50,145 nt of DNA from positions 1 to 50,145 of the forward strand of contig JBBHKE010001769.1 of assembly GCA_037447655.1 (NCBI GenBank). Reading direction: 5' to 3'. The notes beneath the pieces were generated by a model, which saw nothing but the letters and a program-made list of their open reading frames with translations, was not told the origin of the DNA and did no database searches. The DNA comes from Zygnema cylindricum. Lineage: Eukaryota > Streptophyta > Zygnematophyceae > Zygnematales > Zygnemataceae. The position numbers and the translations under genes were made by a program. Numbering within the stretch: the first letter of the stretch is position 1; each line of letters starts with the position of its first letter. Below, piece by piece: positions 21,024 to 32,600 of this stretch.

Positions 21024-22720
21024 GGGTACGGCCCCATGTAATTATAACTTAGGGGTACTTTCGCATGTAACCGAAACTTTAGTCTTGTAACTTTGTTTTT
21101 AGCAAAGATTCTCCGTACCACATTCAGAGCATTCCTATGTAAAGAAATGAAATCGTTACTTTAGATTGTGATGGATGTAGACGTGGGTGTAGTCTGTGAC
21201 GGTTGTAGACAACTACAAAACTCGTGACAATTGATGACATTTACAAATTAGCGACGGGTGTAGACGTCTAGCTATTTGTGACATTGTAGATGTTTAGGGT
21301 TTGTGACATTTTGACGTCACGCTCAAATTGTGACAGCGTCGACGTCACAAATTCAAAAACTTTTTCATGATTTTGTTTAGTCTTTTCTCACTCTACTAGC
21401 CATCAAAATATGCCCAAAGATAGTCAAAAGAAATTGTTTTTAGAGATCTTTCATTTGATACCATTATTGACATTTTTTATTGCAAGAATTGTGAGATAGA
21501 CGCGGTAGTGGGAGAGGGAGAGAGAGAGGGGCACTTTCACACACTTGCTTTTGCGAAATGGCGTCCGTTGGTCGAGACCCCTCCACAGCCCATGTAAGGA
21601 AAAAAGCGCACGGAAAAAAGTCACACACAAGCTGGAAACTTGCAGTGGGTTTTTTTTTGGTACTCCGCACACAAAAATTGTCAAAAACTTCCGATACGTG
21701 CGACAACATCTGCCTATTCACTCACCTTATGGAACATTATTTAAAATCACCTCGCGGAGATTTTATATAAAGTTTGAAGATGAACTGGAAGGACGCCAAA
21801 GTGGGTCAAAACGAGCTAGACAACAAACTCCAGTACATATAAAGTTTCAAAAGTTTCAAGGTAACGCAGCTTGTACGGTGGTAATTTACATTTTTTGGTA
21901 CGGCTGCGGATTTTCTCATTCGACAGAAAATAACTGTCACTTTAGCACATGTGAAAGTACCTTTAGCATGCTACCTTGTTTCTTAGGGCAGATTCGTCGT
22001 ACATGGTTTTCGAGTGTCTCAATGTGTAATAACGAAATTGTTACTTAAAGGTGTGACGATTGTATATGTCGACAATGCCCGTGACAACTGTCAACGTCTA
22101 CAATATGTTTTGCCGCACCGTATTTTTCGAAACTTTTTGAAGCGTCGTAAGACACATCATAATTTTTGAAACGATTTGGTATGTCGCATGTCATTGAGTG
22201 ACATTGTGGACCTAGAGCCTTGGAGCAATGGTTGTACAACATGTCTTTGTGTTTGCCTATCTTGTCCGGTTTCCATGAATGGAAAAAGAATTCATGGCGC
22301 CTTCGCAAATTTTTCACCTTTCCGTGAAATGACATTGCAACCTCAAAACCCCTGCAAAAAAAAAAACTTTACAAGATGCAAGCGGACAAAAACGAGCAGC
22401 TTTGTACACAACACAACAGTTGTCGTCAAAAACTTCTAAAAACTTTTCACACGTCCGAATACGTTTTCCTATTTGTGAAAACGGTTTTACTTTATTTAAA
22501 ACACATCACCGATGTGTTTTAATGTAAGTTTGAAGATGACGTGACAGTGGGTCGGAAAAACACAAGACGACAACTTTTCGCACATTTTAAGTTTGAGGAT
22601 GACGCAAATTACTCTACAACTTTGCAATTTCTTCGTACGGTTATAACTTTAGCAGTATGTGCTAAGTTTTAAAACAAAACGACAAAAAAAAACTGTATTT
22701 ACCCACATGGGGCCGTACCC
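21024..22720. mobile_element. PIF/Harbinger-like long element, right copy
   Basis: Ends GGGTACGGCCCCATGTAATT and CCCACATGGGGCCGTACCC flanked by TAA on both sides (21021-21023 and 22721-22723), a clean 3-bp target duplication that the left copy has lost on one side. The inner inverted ends GGGGTACTTTCGCATG (21052) and GCACATGTGAAAGTAC (ending about 21960) are also kept. The 167-codon ORF 21545-22048 is not preserved in frame in the other copies. Confidence 0.8.
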
Positions 22721-22728
22721 TAAGTAGT

Positions 22729-24598
22729 TTTGTGTATCGAAGGCCCCTTGCCAATATTCAGTGTGTACCTAGGTTCAAGTACTGGATAGTCGATACATCG
22801 CCTCGATATATCAAGAAGCGCAATACCGCGATATTTACCCGATATAATGGCCGATAATTCAATATATTTTTACCGTGATATATTGAAGTGACGTTAGGTC
22901 AAAAATAATTTCAAAAGCCCCCCCACCATCGCCCCCTCCCCCCCTTTGCACGCACTTAGTGGGGGGGGGGGGGGGGGGGGGGGGCCCAAAAATTACTTTG
23001 TTTTCATTGTACTAAAGTTGTACGGTCGCCCACCTCCTACAAGAAATATATCGATAATTTGTGCTGGTCACGGAGCAATATATCGAGCTCTCTGATTGTT
23101 CGATATTCGATACATGGAATATCGAATTTAACACAATAAATTTCTACCCAATAGAGAACATTAGTTCTAAAATAGTACGGCTATACAAAACTTTCTAGAC
23201 CATTTCAATCTATGATGTGACGGTGTTGTAGAGTTTGATCCATTTGTGGGTTTCCTAGTATGATTTTTTGTTGATGCTTATTACTTTTTATTTTCCTCGT
23301 CTTTTATTTGTTTCCCTTTTATTGTGTAAATTTATTTCGCGGTGTATTTATTCCGTGTTCATTATTTCAATTTGGTTTTGGCTTTCTCTTTTTATTTTCT
23401 CTCTCCGTGTACTCTACTTTTTGATACCTCATTTTCTCGATAAATCTTATTAATTTTTATCATTTAAACAAAATCACAAACAAAATCGACTCGGCAGCAT
23501 TTGTACAGAGTGAACAAAGTATGGATAGTTCAACCAACATTTTTTTTTAAAACTACCAGTGATTGAAATTTTCCGAATAGTACTAATGGCATATATCCAA
23601 TAATAGTCATTCATGGTTTCTCAATTGCAAAGGAAATTCATTGTTTGAGTTCCACATATACAGGACGGATGGTCAAAACAACAGAATTCCGAAAATTTGG
23701 GGTTTTGAATGGGGTTTTGAAAATTTTGGGTTTTTGGAAATTTAGGTTTTTGGAAATTTAGGTTTTTGGAAATTTGGGATTTGAGATTGTTGCTATTTTA
23801 GAATAGGGACGAGATCTTAGAGACGTTCTCTAAAGCGTATTGCCATGTTTGGGTTCAAAGGGCCAAAAAAAAATCGACAACGAATTAGTGTTATTAACAC
23901 TAATACCAATTCACGGTGTAGAAAGTCAACATTTGAATAACTATTGCAAATAGCTATTGTTTGAGAGTTCGGCTAAAACGGTAATAAGTTTTACTAAAAA
24001 CGTTGTTACATAGTTATAACTAGTTAAATAGTTATAGTTAAAAATAGTTAAGTTGTTATGATATCATTAACGTAGCTTGGTTTTGTTACATGTTTTTCCA
24101 TTTTGTTAGTTTCACATTGACATGACTTCACAAACGACTAACTCTTCAAATTCATTCATTTCTTAATATTCTCATGGTTTCCATTCATCTTTAATATCTC
24201 CATCTCCATTTTTCTACCACGTGTATAGAAAACCAATAATATTTATACTATAAGTTTGGTTGAGTTTAACTCACTACTTTCAAAGATATATGTCTATTTT
24301 TTTCTTTTAACCTTCTTTTACATTCAATGTCACTCCTATTTCTTTATAAAATGCACCAGTTGTTCATGTACTAATAATGGTGATCTTCGAATCGTATTCC
24401 TATATAGGATTTGAGTATAATATATATTTTTGGTGAAGGGTATACAGGGAGGAAGGGAGGGAGGGAGACACAATACGACAGATTTTGAATAAGTAATTTC
24501 GGGCCAATCAGCGTTTTCGATCTTAATTTTGGCCAATATATTTATGTTTTTGCAGATACGCAATAAAATTACCGTATGAATTTCGGTCGGTTAACGAC
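22729..24598. other. Intergenic with ATATCG-rich repeat, G run and MITE fragment
   Basis: From 22724 a TAGTTTTGTGTATCG start suggests the end of a hAT-like repeat; 22780-23120 is rich in CGATATAT motifs like the MITE at 32323, but no matching right terminus is found. A run of 24 G lies at 22961-22984. A fragment of a CACCGTG-family terminus (ACTAATACCAATTCACGGTG) is at 23890-23920, and 23695-23770 repeats TTTTTGGAAATTTAGG. No gene is visible. Confidence 0.55.
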
Positions 24599-24601
24599 TT
24601 A

Positions 24602-25380
24602 GGGTGCGTCTCTATGTACTTCAAACTTAGAGATTTTTTTTTGTTTTTTAGCGCAGATCCGGCGGACCCGGATTTCGGGTGTCTCTATGTGTACCAAACG
24701 AAGTTGTCACTTAGGGCGTGACGATTGTATACGTCGACAATGCCCGTGACGGCTGTCAACGTCTACAATCTGTGATGACCCACGTCATTTTTCGTAACTG
24801 CTTGTGACGTCGCGTGACTTTTCGTGACATTGTAGACCTACCGCCCTCCAGCCTGTGCCGTTTCACGGTTGAAGAAGATGCGTTTTGACTTTGCGTCTAT
24901 TGTCGGCTCGACGTGAAATGGCATCGGAACCTTGAGACCCCCGCAAAAATATAATCCGTACCGGATGGAAACGGACAAAACAAAACAAACTGTGTACTTC
25001 TCTTTGTCGTATTAGACAAAAACGGACAAAACATAGCGAATCGTGTACACTTCCACGTCGCTTGAATTCGTTTGAAGTTTTTGAACAAAAAATTACACGT
25101 GCGAATACGTGTTCCTATTTGTTTATAGAAAATCCCTAATTTTAAAACACATCGCCCCTGTATTTTAAAGATAAGGTTGAAGATGACGTTTTTTGTCGTC
25201 GAAGTGGGTCGAAAAACACAAGACGACAACGTGTAGTACATTTTAAATTCGATGATGACGCAAAATGTACTTCTCTTTTTTTCTATTTTATTGTACGGTT
25301 GAAACTTACGCGGTACGGCTCTAAGTTTTACAGGAAAACGACAGGAAAAAACCCTTACTTAAGCACACAGAGACACACCC
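24602..25380. mobile_element. PIF/Harbinger-like MITE, 779 bp, TTA target duplication
   Basis: Inverted ends GGGTGCGTCTCTATGTACTT and AAGCACACAGAGACACACCC, flanked by TTA at 24599-24601 and 25381-25383. GGG-starting ends with a TTA duplication are typical of PIF/Harbinger (Tourist) elements. The interior shares GTCAACGTCTACAATCTGT and CGACGTGAAATGGCATCG motifs with the long elements at 15899 and 21024. No transposase ORF. Confidence 0.87.
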
Positions 25381-25624
25381 TTAATGTCAGCAATCCTGAT
25401 TCCGATATTTATTCACAAAACCGATCATTATTGACTTTTCAACTCCTACACGGAATGGTGCGATACACCGATATTGAGACATGTTTTTCCCGATTCTAAT
25501 CGACTTTTCAACACCGCAAAAGTCGTCTATCGGTTTCACTTATGGGAGGGTTCCCACACTTACATAAAAACTGAAGTAATTTTGGAAGCATGTAATAGTG
25601 ACCAATTACAGGCCATGTGTACAG

Positions 25625-25832
25625 TGCACCGTGAATCGTAATTAACGTGAATGTTGTTTTCGTCTCTTAAAACATCTTTTCTCCGTACACATAAGTCGGA
25701 TTGTAGATCTGACGGTTACGATTAAAAGGTAATATTCTCAGCTTACGAATGGCGGTCTTAAATTGGAAATTGGACAAATGTGTACGGAGAAAAGAAGTTT
25801 TCTTATCAGCGCTAATTTCGATTCACGGTGCA
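25625..25832. mobile_element. 220-bp CACCGTG MITE, copy 6
   Basis: Ends GCACCGTGAATCGTAATTAA and AATTTCGATTCACGGTGCA, with internal arms TTTTCTCCGTACACATAAGT and GTGTACGGAGAAAAGAAG and the central GATCTGACGGTTACG. Confidence 0.85.
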
Positions 25833-25847
25833 CCACACAGTACACGC

Positions 25848-26049
25848 TACACCGTCAATCGTTATTAGCCTTGTGTCGCTATATCGACACCCCAAAATTT
25901 TGACATTGATACCTTAAATATAATAAATTACACTATTTAAAGACGTGGACCACAATCCGCCACGTCTCCTGGAACTAAATTAGAATGAATGACGCTAATT
26001 CTTTCTTTACACTAATAATTTCTATACGCTAATAATGATTCAAGGTGTA
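25848..26049. mobile_element. MITE of a related TACACCGT family
   Basis: Left end TACACCGTCAATCGTTATTA, right end CTAATAATGATTCAAGGTGTA, 202 bp. The interior differs from the 220-bp family and carries CCACGTCTCC and ACTAAATTAGAATGAATGAC motifs shared with the element at 1494. Confidence 0.7.
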
Positions 26050-26551
26050 CTGCACCCACAGTAAAATGTTACAGTAGGTACAGTTCTGGACAGTTATGTA
26101 ATGTACTGCACTTTACTGTGCCTGTCTGTTTTACCAGCTAGATAGTTCGCTCTTACTGTTGCAACGTATCTTTGTGCGGCAAATCTACGAGTCCGATCCA
26201 TCCACGCCTTTTGCGGCAATCGACGGGAAACGCAGTAATCATTATATGTGTGCAAACAGCTGTTTCATTCTGTAATACAGTACATTTTTCTGTACGGTGA
26301 CGGTGAATACTGCCAGTATCGCCAGTCACGGGGACGAATAAAAGTCAGAAGATTAGGGCAAGGGTAGCAAGTCAACACTTTTCCTGGATTTTCCTTAGTT
26401 GAACACGGCATTAAAAAACTGCAAAAACGAGTGGAAAGTGGAAACTCTATATGTGTAATTAGTGCGTATTATAACATATACGCCTCAAATACGCGTTCAC
26501 TACATATAGAGTTTCCGTACATTTTGAACCTTTATTACTACCGTACAGTAC
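26050..26551. repeat. GTAC-rich intergenic segment with a short perfect hairpin
   Basis: GGAAACTCTATATGT (26440-26454) and its exact reverse complement (26502-26516) form a 15-bp stem with a 47-bp loop. The segment contains many TGTAC/GTACAG motifs. No gene. Confidence 0.6.
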
Positions 26552-26763
26552 TGAACATCGTGTATCGCTATTAGAGCATAATTTTTCGCCACTTAAAACA
26601 TATTTTCTCCGTACACACTTGTCCGATTTTCAATCTCAGACCGCCAATCGGAAGCTGAGAATCTCAACTTTCAATCGCAACCCTCAGATCCACAATCCGA
26701 CAAGTGTGTACGTAGAAAATATGTTTTAACTGGCGAAAAAAAACATTAACACTAATAGCGATT
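26552..26763. mobile_element. 220-bp CACCGTG MITE, copy 7
   Basis: Left end CATCGTGTATCGCTATTAGA and right end AACACTAATAGCGATTGTA. Internal arms TTTTCTCCGTACACACTTGT and GACAAGTGTGTACGTAGAAA. Unlike the other copies, the centre is in the opposite orientation (CCGCCAATCGGAAGCTGAG). Confidence 0.82.
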
Positions 26764-28202
26764 GTACTAATAGCGCTGTACTATATTGTATGGTTCAAAT
26801 CCCACGAATGTGCGGTTCAGCACATGTACGAATGTACTTTACCGTACTGTACGAATCTGCTGAAAGTCTGAAACCGTGTTTTTTTTTCTCTCTCGCATTT
26901 ATTGTCGTATGCAGGCAGTTCGCTTATTCGCCACGTCATCGGCAGAAGTGACTCTTCAACTTTTCTTTCTTTCTTTCTACTTTCTCAGTTTTCTCACCAT
27001 TTTTTCTCGAATCTCTGCACAACTTTTCCTTCAAACTTTTCTTTCAACTTCTTTTCTCTAAACTTTCGCAATTTTTTTTTTTTTTTTTCTTATCTTTCCA
27101 GCTTCTCCCTTCTTAACTTTTCTCAACTTTTTCTCAATTTTTCTTTCTAAACTTTTCAACTTTCCTGTAAATCTTTGTGAACTTAAAGCTCTTCAGCTTT
27201 TCTTCAGTCTTTTCAGCCTTTCAAAACTGAATTTATTGCAAGAAATATCATTTTATTTATTTAGTTTTTGCCATAATTAGATCCATCCATCCTTATTTAG
27301 TGCGATTAGTACCCTAGTAAGTGGTTTTGACATTCTTACAATAGAAAGCTTCGCTGCTTCGTGACAGGGGGTACGGGAAGACAGAGAGAGGGAGAGAGAG
27401 AGAGAGGGAGAGAGGGAGAGGAGGGAGAAGAGCTGTATGGCTGGTGCTGCCGTACTGGCGTCTAACGCTATAGGCGCGTTATTCAGGTAACGGAAAACCC
27501 TAAAAAGGTCTGAAAAAACCCTCAAAATTTACTATTGTACTTTTTGAAAAACCTGGAAAACCCTAAAAACTGCTAGAAAACCTCAAAAACATGGTAACAT
27601 ACCCTATAGAAGCTTGAAATAGTTTTAAAAACCCGGAAAAACCTTAAAAATAAGCAAAAAATGCAAAAAAACTTTAATGAAGAAGGCTTCAACAGGTGAT
27701 TCACAGGTGAAAAGAAACAAACCCTAATGCTCGTAAAAATGCTGAAAAGAACCCTAATAAGGCTCAATCAAACTATATAAAGGCTATAATAGGGCTAAAA
27801 AAATCCTAAATCCCGTGAAGACCCTATTAAAAACCTTTTGAAAGGCTTGAAAGGCCCAAAAAGGGGACTTGAAAGGATTTTAAGGGCTAAAAAAATCATT
27901 TTTTTGCTAAAAATGCTTCAAAAAAACAACTCTAAAAATTCTGAAAAGACCGAAAACTCTAATAAAACTCGGGAAAACCCTGTTAAGACCCCCAAAAACC
28001 CAATGAAACTCTATAAAACCTTAAGAGAACGTATGAAAAACTTAGGTGTCACCATAAATCCATCTTTTTTTTATTTCTAACTGCTATTCTTACTCATGTA
28101 TAATCTAAAATTTGACTGTTATACCCTTTTTGTTATTATTTATACTTTTATACATTATTAAAATAGGAGAAACTCTTTTTTTTATCAAATCTAACTGATG
28201 TA

Positions 28203-28384
28203 TCAAAAACATTTAAGTAAAATAGTGCTTTAGGGAACATGGACATAACATAGTATTGAAAAAAATAAATTCTCCTCTTTTAGATGAGTATATATATACT
28301 CATTTAAAAGAGGAGATTTTTTTTTGTTCAATACTATGCTATGTCCATGTTCCCTAAAGCACTATTTTACTTAAACGTTTTTGA
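28203..28384. mobile_element. 182-bp foldback MITE, TA-flanked
   Basis: Two ~75-bp arms are near-perfect inverted copies, starting TCAAAAACATTTAAGTAAAA and ending TTTTACTTAAACGTTTTTGA, flanked by TA on each side (28201-28202, 28385-28386). The centre is AGTATATATATACT. The near-perfect arms suggest a young insertion of Tc1/mariner type or another TA-targeting element. Unrelated in sequence to the CACCGTG family. Confidence 0.85.
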
Positions 28385-28599
28385 TATGAACCATTTATGT
28401 TTATCCATCTTGTTATTCCCACTATGTTCCTTCTATGAAAGAAATTGGAATCCCCTCCCCCCTCTTATCCTCTTCCCTCTCTTCCCTCTTTTCTCCCCTC
28501 CCCCCCTTCCCCCTCTCCCCTCTCTTGTCTCCCTCTTCTTCATATCTTTGTTCTCCTCTTCCGTCTCCCCTCGTGTGCTTATAGTGTGTCCTTACTCCT

Positions 28600-28662
28600 C
28601 CCTTTCTCTCTCTCTCTCTCTCTCTCGCTCTCTCTCTCTCTCTTGTTCTCTCTCTCTCTCTT

Positions 28663-28715
<53 letters not shown>

Positions 28716-28720
28716 CGCTT
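28600..28720 (+). repeat. (CT)n-(GC)n microsatellite
   Basis: A CT dinucleotide array of ~100 bp passes directly into about ten CG/GC dinucleotides (28701-28718). Alternating GC of this length is a classic Z-DNA-forming sequence. Confidence 0.95.
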
Positions 28721-29629
28721 TTAATGTTCCATGTTTCAGTCTATTCTGAAAATTGACATCTGTTAAATCGTCATCCTCGTTTGCATCTAAATAAGAACAA
28801 ACGTTCATGTGGATTCTGTAGTTATCATAGAGATTCTCTTGTAGTAATGACAATCACCTTTAAATTTTCATTTCCCTTTTAAATTGCTAATTGCATTTTT
28901 TTCATTTTCTTAGGGCTCTATGCCAGTAGAACAGAGATATGTGCTGTGTGTTCGCTCGATGTGAACATGATACTGTACAGTTTTTGAAACTTTTTTTTGA
29001 TTCCTTTGTTGTTTTTTTAATGTTTTTTCCCTTGAGATAGTTGCTTTTTTATTGTTAGGATATTTCGCTATTAGAACAGTTACATGTGCCGTGTATCGCT
29101 GTCTGCGAACATAATTTTTTGACCTGTTTTCTTTTATTTTTTGTCGTTTTTATGTTTCTGTCGTTTTTTTGTTTTTTTTTTTGTCTTTTGTCGTCTTTCT
29201 TTGTCTTCCATTCTTGCAGTATGTGTTTTGTTGTGTGTTTTCCCACTCTACAATGTATGTATGTATGTACGTATATGTATGCACTGTATTTGTTATGTAT
29301 GTATGTATGTATAAATGTTGTTTTTGTCGTTTTTTTGTCTCTGTTCCTGTTCCTCTCCAGTACTTGTGTTGGAGATGTGTTTCAAACGCTAAAGGTTCTT
29401 TTTCTTGTCTTACATAATTTTGATTTTTTTTCATTTTTGTCTTTTTGTCGTTTCTAAATATTCCTCGTCCTCTCATTTGTATGCAGTATATGAAGTTTTC
29501 GACTCTGCATTTCCCCTTTTCTTCTCTTGTTTTGTCATTTTTGTCTGTTTTGTCTTTTTGTCCTTATTTTGATGTTTTTAGGTCTCACGCGTCATGTTTG
29601 TCCTTTTGCCGGTTTTGTCTTTTTTGCAG

Positions 29630-32600
29630 TACGTGTGTTGGGGGAGTGGAAGGAGGGAAGGGAGTCCCTACTTCTGAGCAACAAGCGAAAAGAAAGAGGG
29701 GAGGTTCGGCCCGGGGGGGGGCAGAGGTAAGCCGAAGGGGGGCCTTGGGTCCACCTGGCCCGGCTCAGGCTCACCCCCCGAAAGGAGGAGAGTGGTGGAC
29801 GGGAAGCTCCGATGAAATGGAAAATGAAGTAGCCAGGGGAATGGGCGCTGCTTTTAATAATAACAATAATGTACAAGGAACGCCCTCGGCTCCCGTTAGT
29901 GGGAGTTCTACTCCGTTACATGACTTGCCGCCGGGATCGGTAGTCAACACTTCTTCTGATCAGTTTGTTAACCACGGTAAGTTTAGGTTAGGGTTTTGGC
30001 GGTTGTTGTTGTTGTTGTTGTTGTTGTGTTTTTGGTCTCTCTTGTTGTGTTTTTGGACTTTCGGTGGTGGCTTTTTTTTTGACTTTCTGCTATGGGTTGT
30101 GATCTTTCTTTTTTGGATTTCTAGGGTTCTGGGAAAAGTGTAGGTGGGAGTGGGGTGTATTAGGAAAGCTGAGGGGGAGGGTTTTGCTAAAAAATATGGT
30201 TTGATAGGGTAGGAATTTGACGAAGTGCAGTAGACCGTGTATGGCCATTAGGGCTGATGTTCTTTTTTACCTTTAAACTCGTTTTTCTCTGTGTACACTT
30301 CTCGAAACTTTAATTCGTTAGTTGTGACGGAAAGTAAAGATTCTTACCTTCTGATTGGCAGTCTCGAAATGGAAATCAGACAGGTGTGCACAGGGAAAAC
30401 ACCTGGAACATCAGGGTGTTCTTACCTTCCGATTAACTGTGCGGGGACAGAAATTCAACATGTGTGCATTGAGAAAAAAATATTTTACTGACGGAAAAAC
30501 ATTATCTAAGGTCGAAAGAAAACATTATGCTATTAGCGAGACACCGTACTGTGTTGTCTTTCTTGTGTGTGAGACATGTAGTAAATGATTTTGATTAGGA
30601 GATACGGATGATAGACCGAGTTTAAAATATGGTAGTTCCTTGTACGGCTCTGTTTAGTGCACATGGATACCAGTTTTCTTTACAAATATTGTTTACTATC
30701 ATCCTTATTTTAGAACTTAAAAGTTGGGCACATTAAAATTGTAAATAGCAAGCAACATTTGTTGCAGGTCTCTCTCTCTTTCTCTCCCTCTCCCTCTCCC
30801 TCTCCCTCCACACTGCCCATCACTATTAGTGTTAATAGCACTAATTCCTTTGCGACCTTTTCTGGTAAAAAATCATAAAATCTTGTCAATAATACTAAAG
30901 GGTGTGGACTTAAATTGGTCACATCTCCCTACCCTAAATTAGTAATATTGATACTATCTTCGCTCTAATTGAATTGCTATTAGAGTAAAGAAATTATTAG
31001 TGTGGGGTTTATTATAGTTTTGTGAAGTCTTATTTAGTTTCGATATGCCGTAGTTCATTTTGAACCTTCGCAAGGATTAGCGTTAAGAAAAAAGCAATCG
31101 TTAATTTTGAACACTATTTTGTGGTGTGAGGGCAGGAAAAGCTGGCAGAGAGTTAGTTTTTTTTAAATCTAATAACGGTATATGGTGATATACCCAGTTA
31201 AAAGTAGGGTTCCTAGCGAGTCTTAGGGACCATCTATTTTTGTTTTCTATTCCTTGTAAGGTTTTCAGGAAAAAATAATAGTGTAACAACATCTGTGGAC
31301 TGATTGTTAAAACAACCTTTCGGGTTTCTATGAACAAATGTAGTACTGTTTGTTCCGTTTTTTTTTTCTGTTTTCTGAAGAATTTTTGAAAACTCACAGA
31401 ATTAGTTTCGCTGGAGACCGTCTTTGTGTTTCTCTTCTGCCATTCTACACTGGTTTGGGACTCTTTTTTGAAGAAATTAAAAAAATAAATAAAAGTTGTC
31501 TTAAGAAATGTCTTTCTTATTGACTGAGGGCGCAGCGTTTTCTTTTTTTTTTGCCATCTCACACGACTTCTGAGAGATGGAGAGAGGGGAGGGAGGGAGG
31601 GAGAGGGAGGGCGAGGGAGGAGAGGACAGATCGGGTTTTCTTCTTGGTTTGAGGTTTAATTGTTGGACAAGTTGTTCTGACATTTGATTTTTTTTTAACC
31701 CTTAGAAACCCTAAAATATTTTTTAAAACTCGTGTGCTGTGTTGTTATATAAACATCTACAAGATTGTGGACCCTTTTGCAGAAAAGCCCTATTTCTGTA
31801 CAGATAGCTGTAATGGTTTTAATACCCCCAAAACCCTAAAAACCTAAAAAAACCTGAAAATAGACTCAAAACTAAGAAGTATAGTTTAAACTTAAATTAA
31901 CCCTGTATCTATTGTATTGCTAAATGGACAGCTTTAATATTGTGGAACGAGAGGAGACGTCAGTGGGTGGGCACTCGATCCAGGAACCGAGTGCAACCAA
32001 GAAATCCTTGCATTCGGTGAGAATTTTCGCTAAATTAAAGAAACTTTGGGGAGTTTTTTGGTTTAATATGATTGTTATTTGAAATCTTGAGAACTTCTTT
32101 GGTATATGATTGTCATGTGAAATTACAGGAAGTTTTTCGGTTTAAGATTGTCATTTGATGTCACAAAAAGTTTTTTGGCTTATGTGTTCTTTTTGAAATT
32201 GCGAGAAGTCTTTTGGTTTATGATTATTGTTTGAAATCGCGAGACCTTTTTTGGTTTATGATTGTCATTCACTTTTTTGTAATACTTCCCTGCTTTGTTT
32301 TTCGATAAACCAAAGAAAATAGTAGTGTTGTGTATTAGCAAGAAATCATCGCGATAAATCCGATACCGATAGTTATCGGTTATCGAACGGTGAGGGGTCT
32401 CGATATATCGCTCGGAGACCAACAAATTCCTTATCGGCGATAAGTAGAAAAAAATTTAGTACGCTATATAATAGTACTTTATAATATATTGTATTATATT
32501 TATGACTGTATAACGTATGACAATCTCTTCCGTACTCTGTATAACAGAGTTTAGTACGAACAACTATCCGTATAACTGTACGGAAAACCGTACATTTATT

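Larger units (their letters stand above)
17729..22728. repeat. Tandem duplication, right copy
   Basis: Second copy of 13077-17407. It is longer than the left copy because of three length differences: an expanded GGGAGA array (19153-19542), an extra ~150 bp at about 19705-19855 that contains GA-rich sequence, and ~185 bp at about 21115-21300 that is missing from the left copy. All other landmarks are in the same order. Confidence 0.92.
26764..29629. other. Intergenic or 5' region of the Gag1-like gene; simple repeats
   Basis: 26880-27180 is TTTTCT-rich. 27375-27430 is GA-rich and precedes ATGGCTGGTGCTGCCGTACT at 27437, which runs open for 17 codons to TTCAG|GTAACG at 27485. It resembles a first exon behind a GA leader, like VPS23, but no continuation can be proved. 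27490-28030 carries dispersed AAAACCCTAAAA-like motifs. 28600-28720 is (CT)n followed by (GC)n. 29150-29630 is T-rich with repeated TTGTCGTTTTTTGTC and several CAGTA acceptor-like sites. Confidence 0.4.

Noticed and set aside
26790-26806. GGTTCAAATCC, a match to the tRNA B box
   Set aside because: The flanking 5-bp arms do not pair and no A box or cloverleaf can be drawn upstream.
31924-32016. ATG-started ORF MDSFNIVEREETSVGG as a gene start
   Set aside because: The other frame of the same segment, entered at the CAG 31929-31931, gives the conserved WNERRRQWVG and correct phases on both sides.
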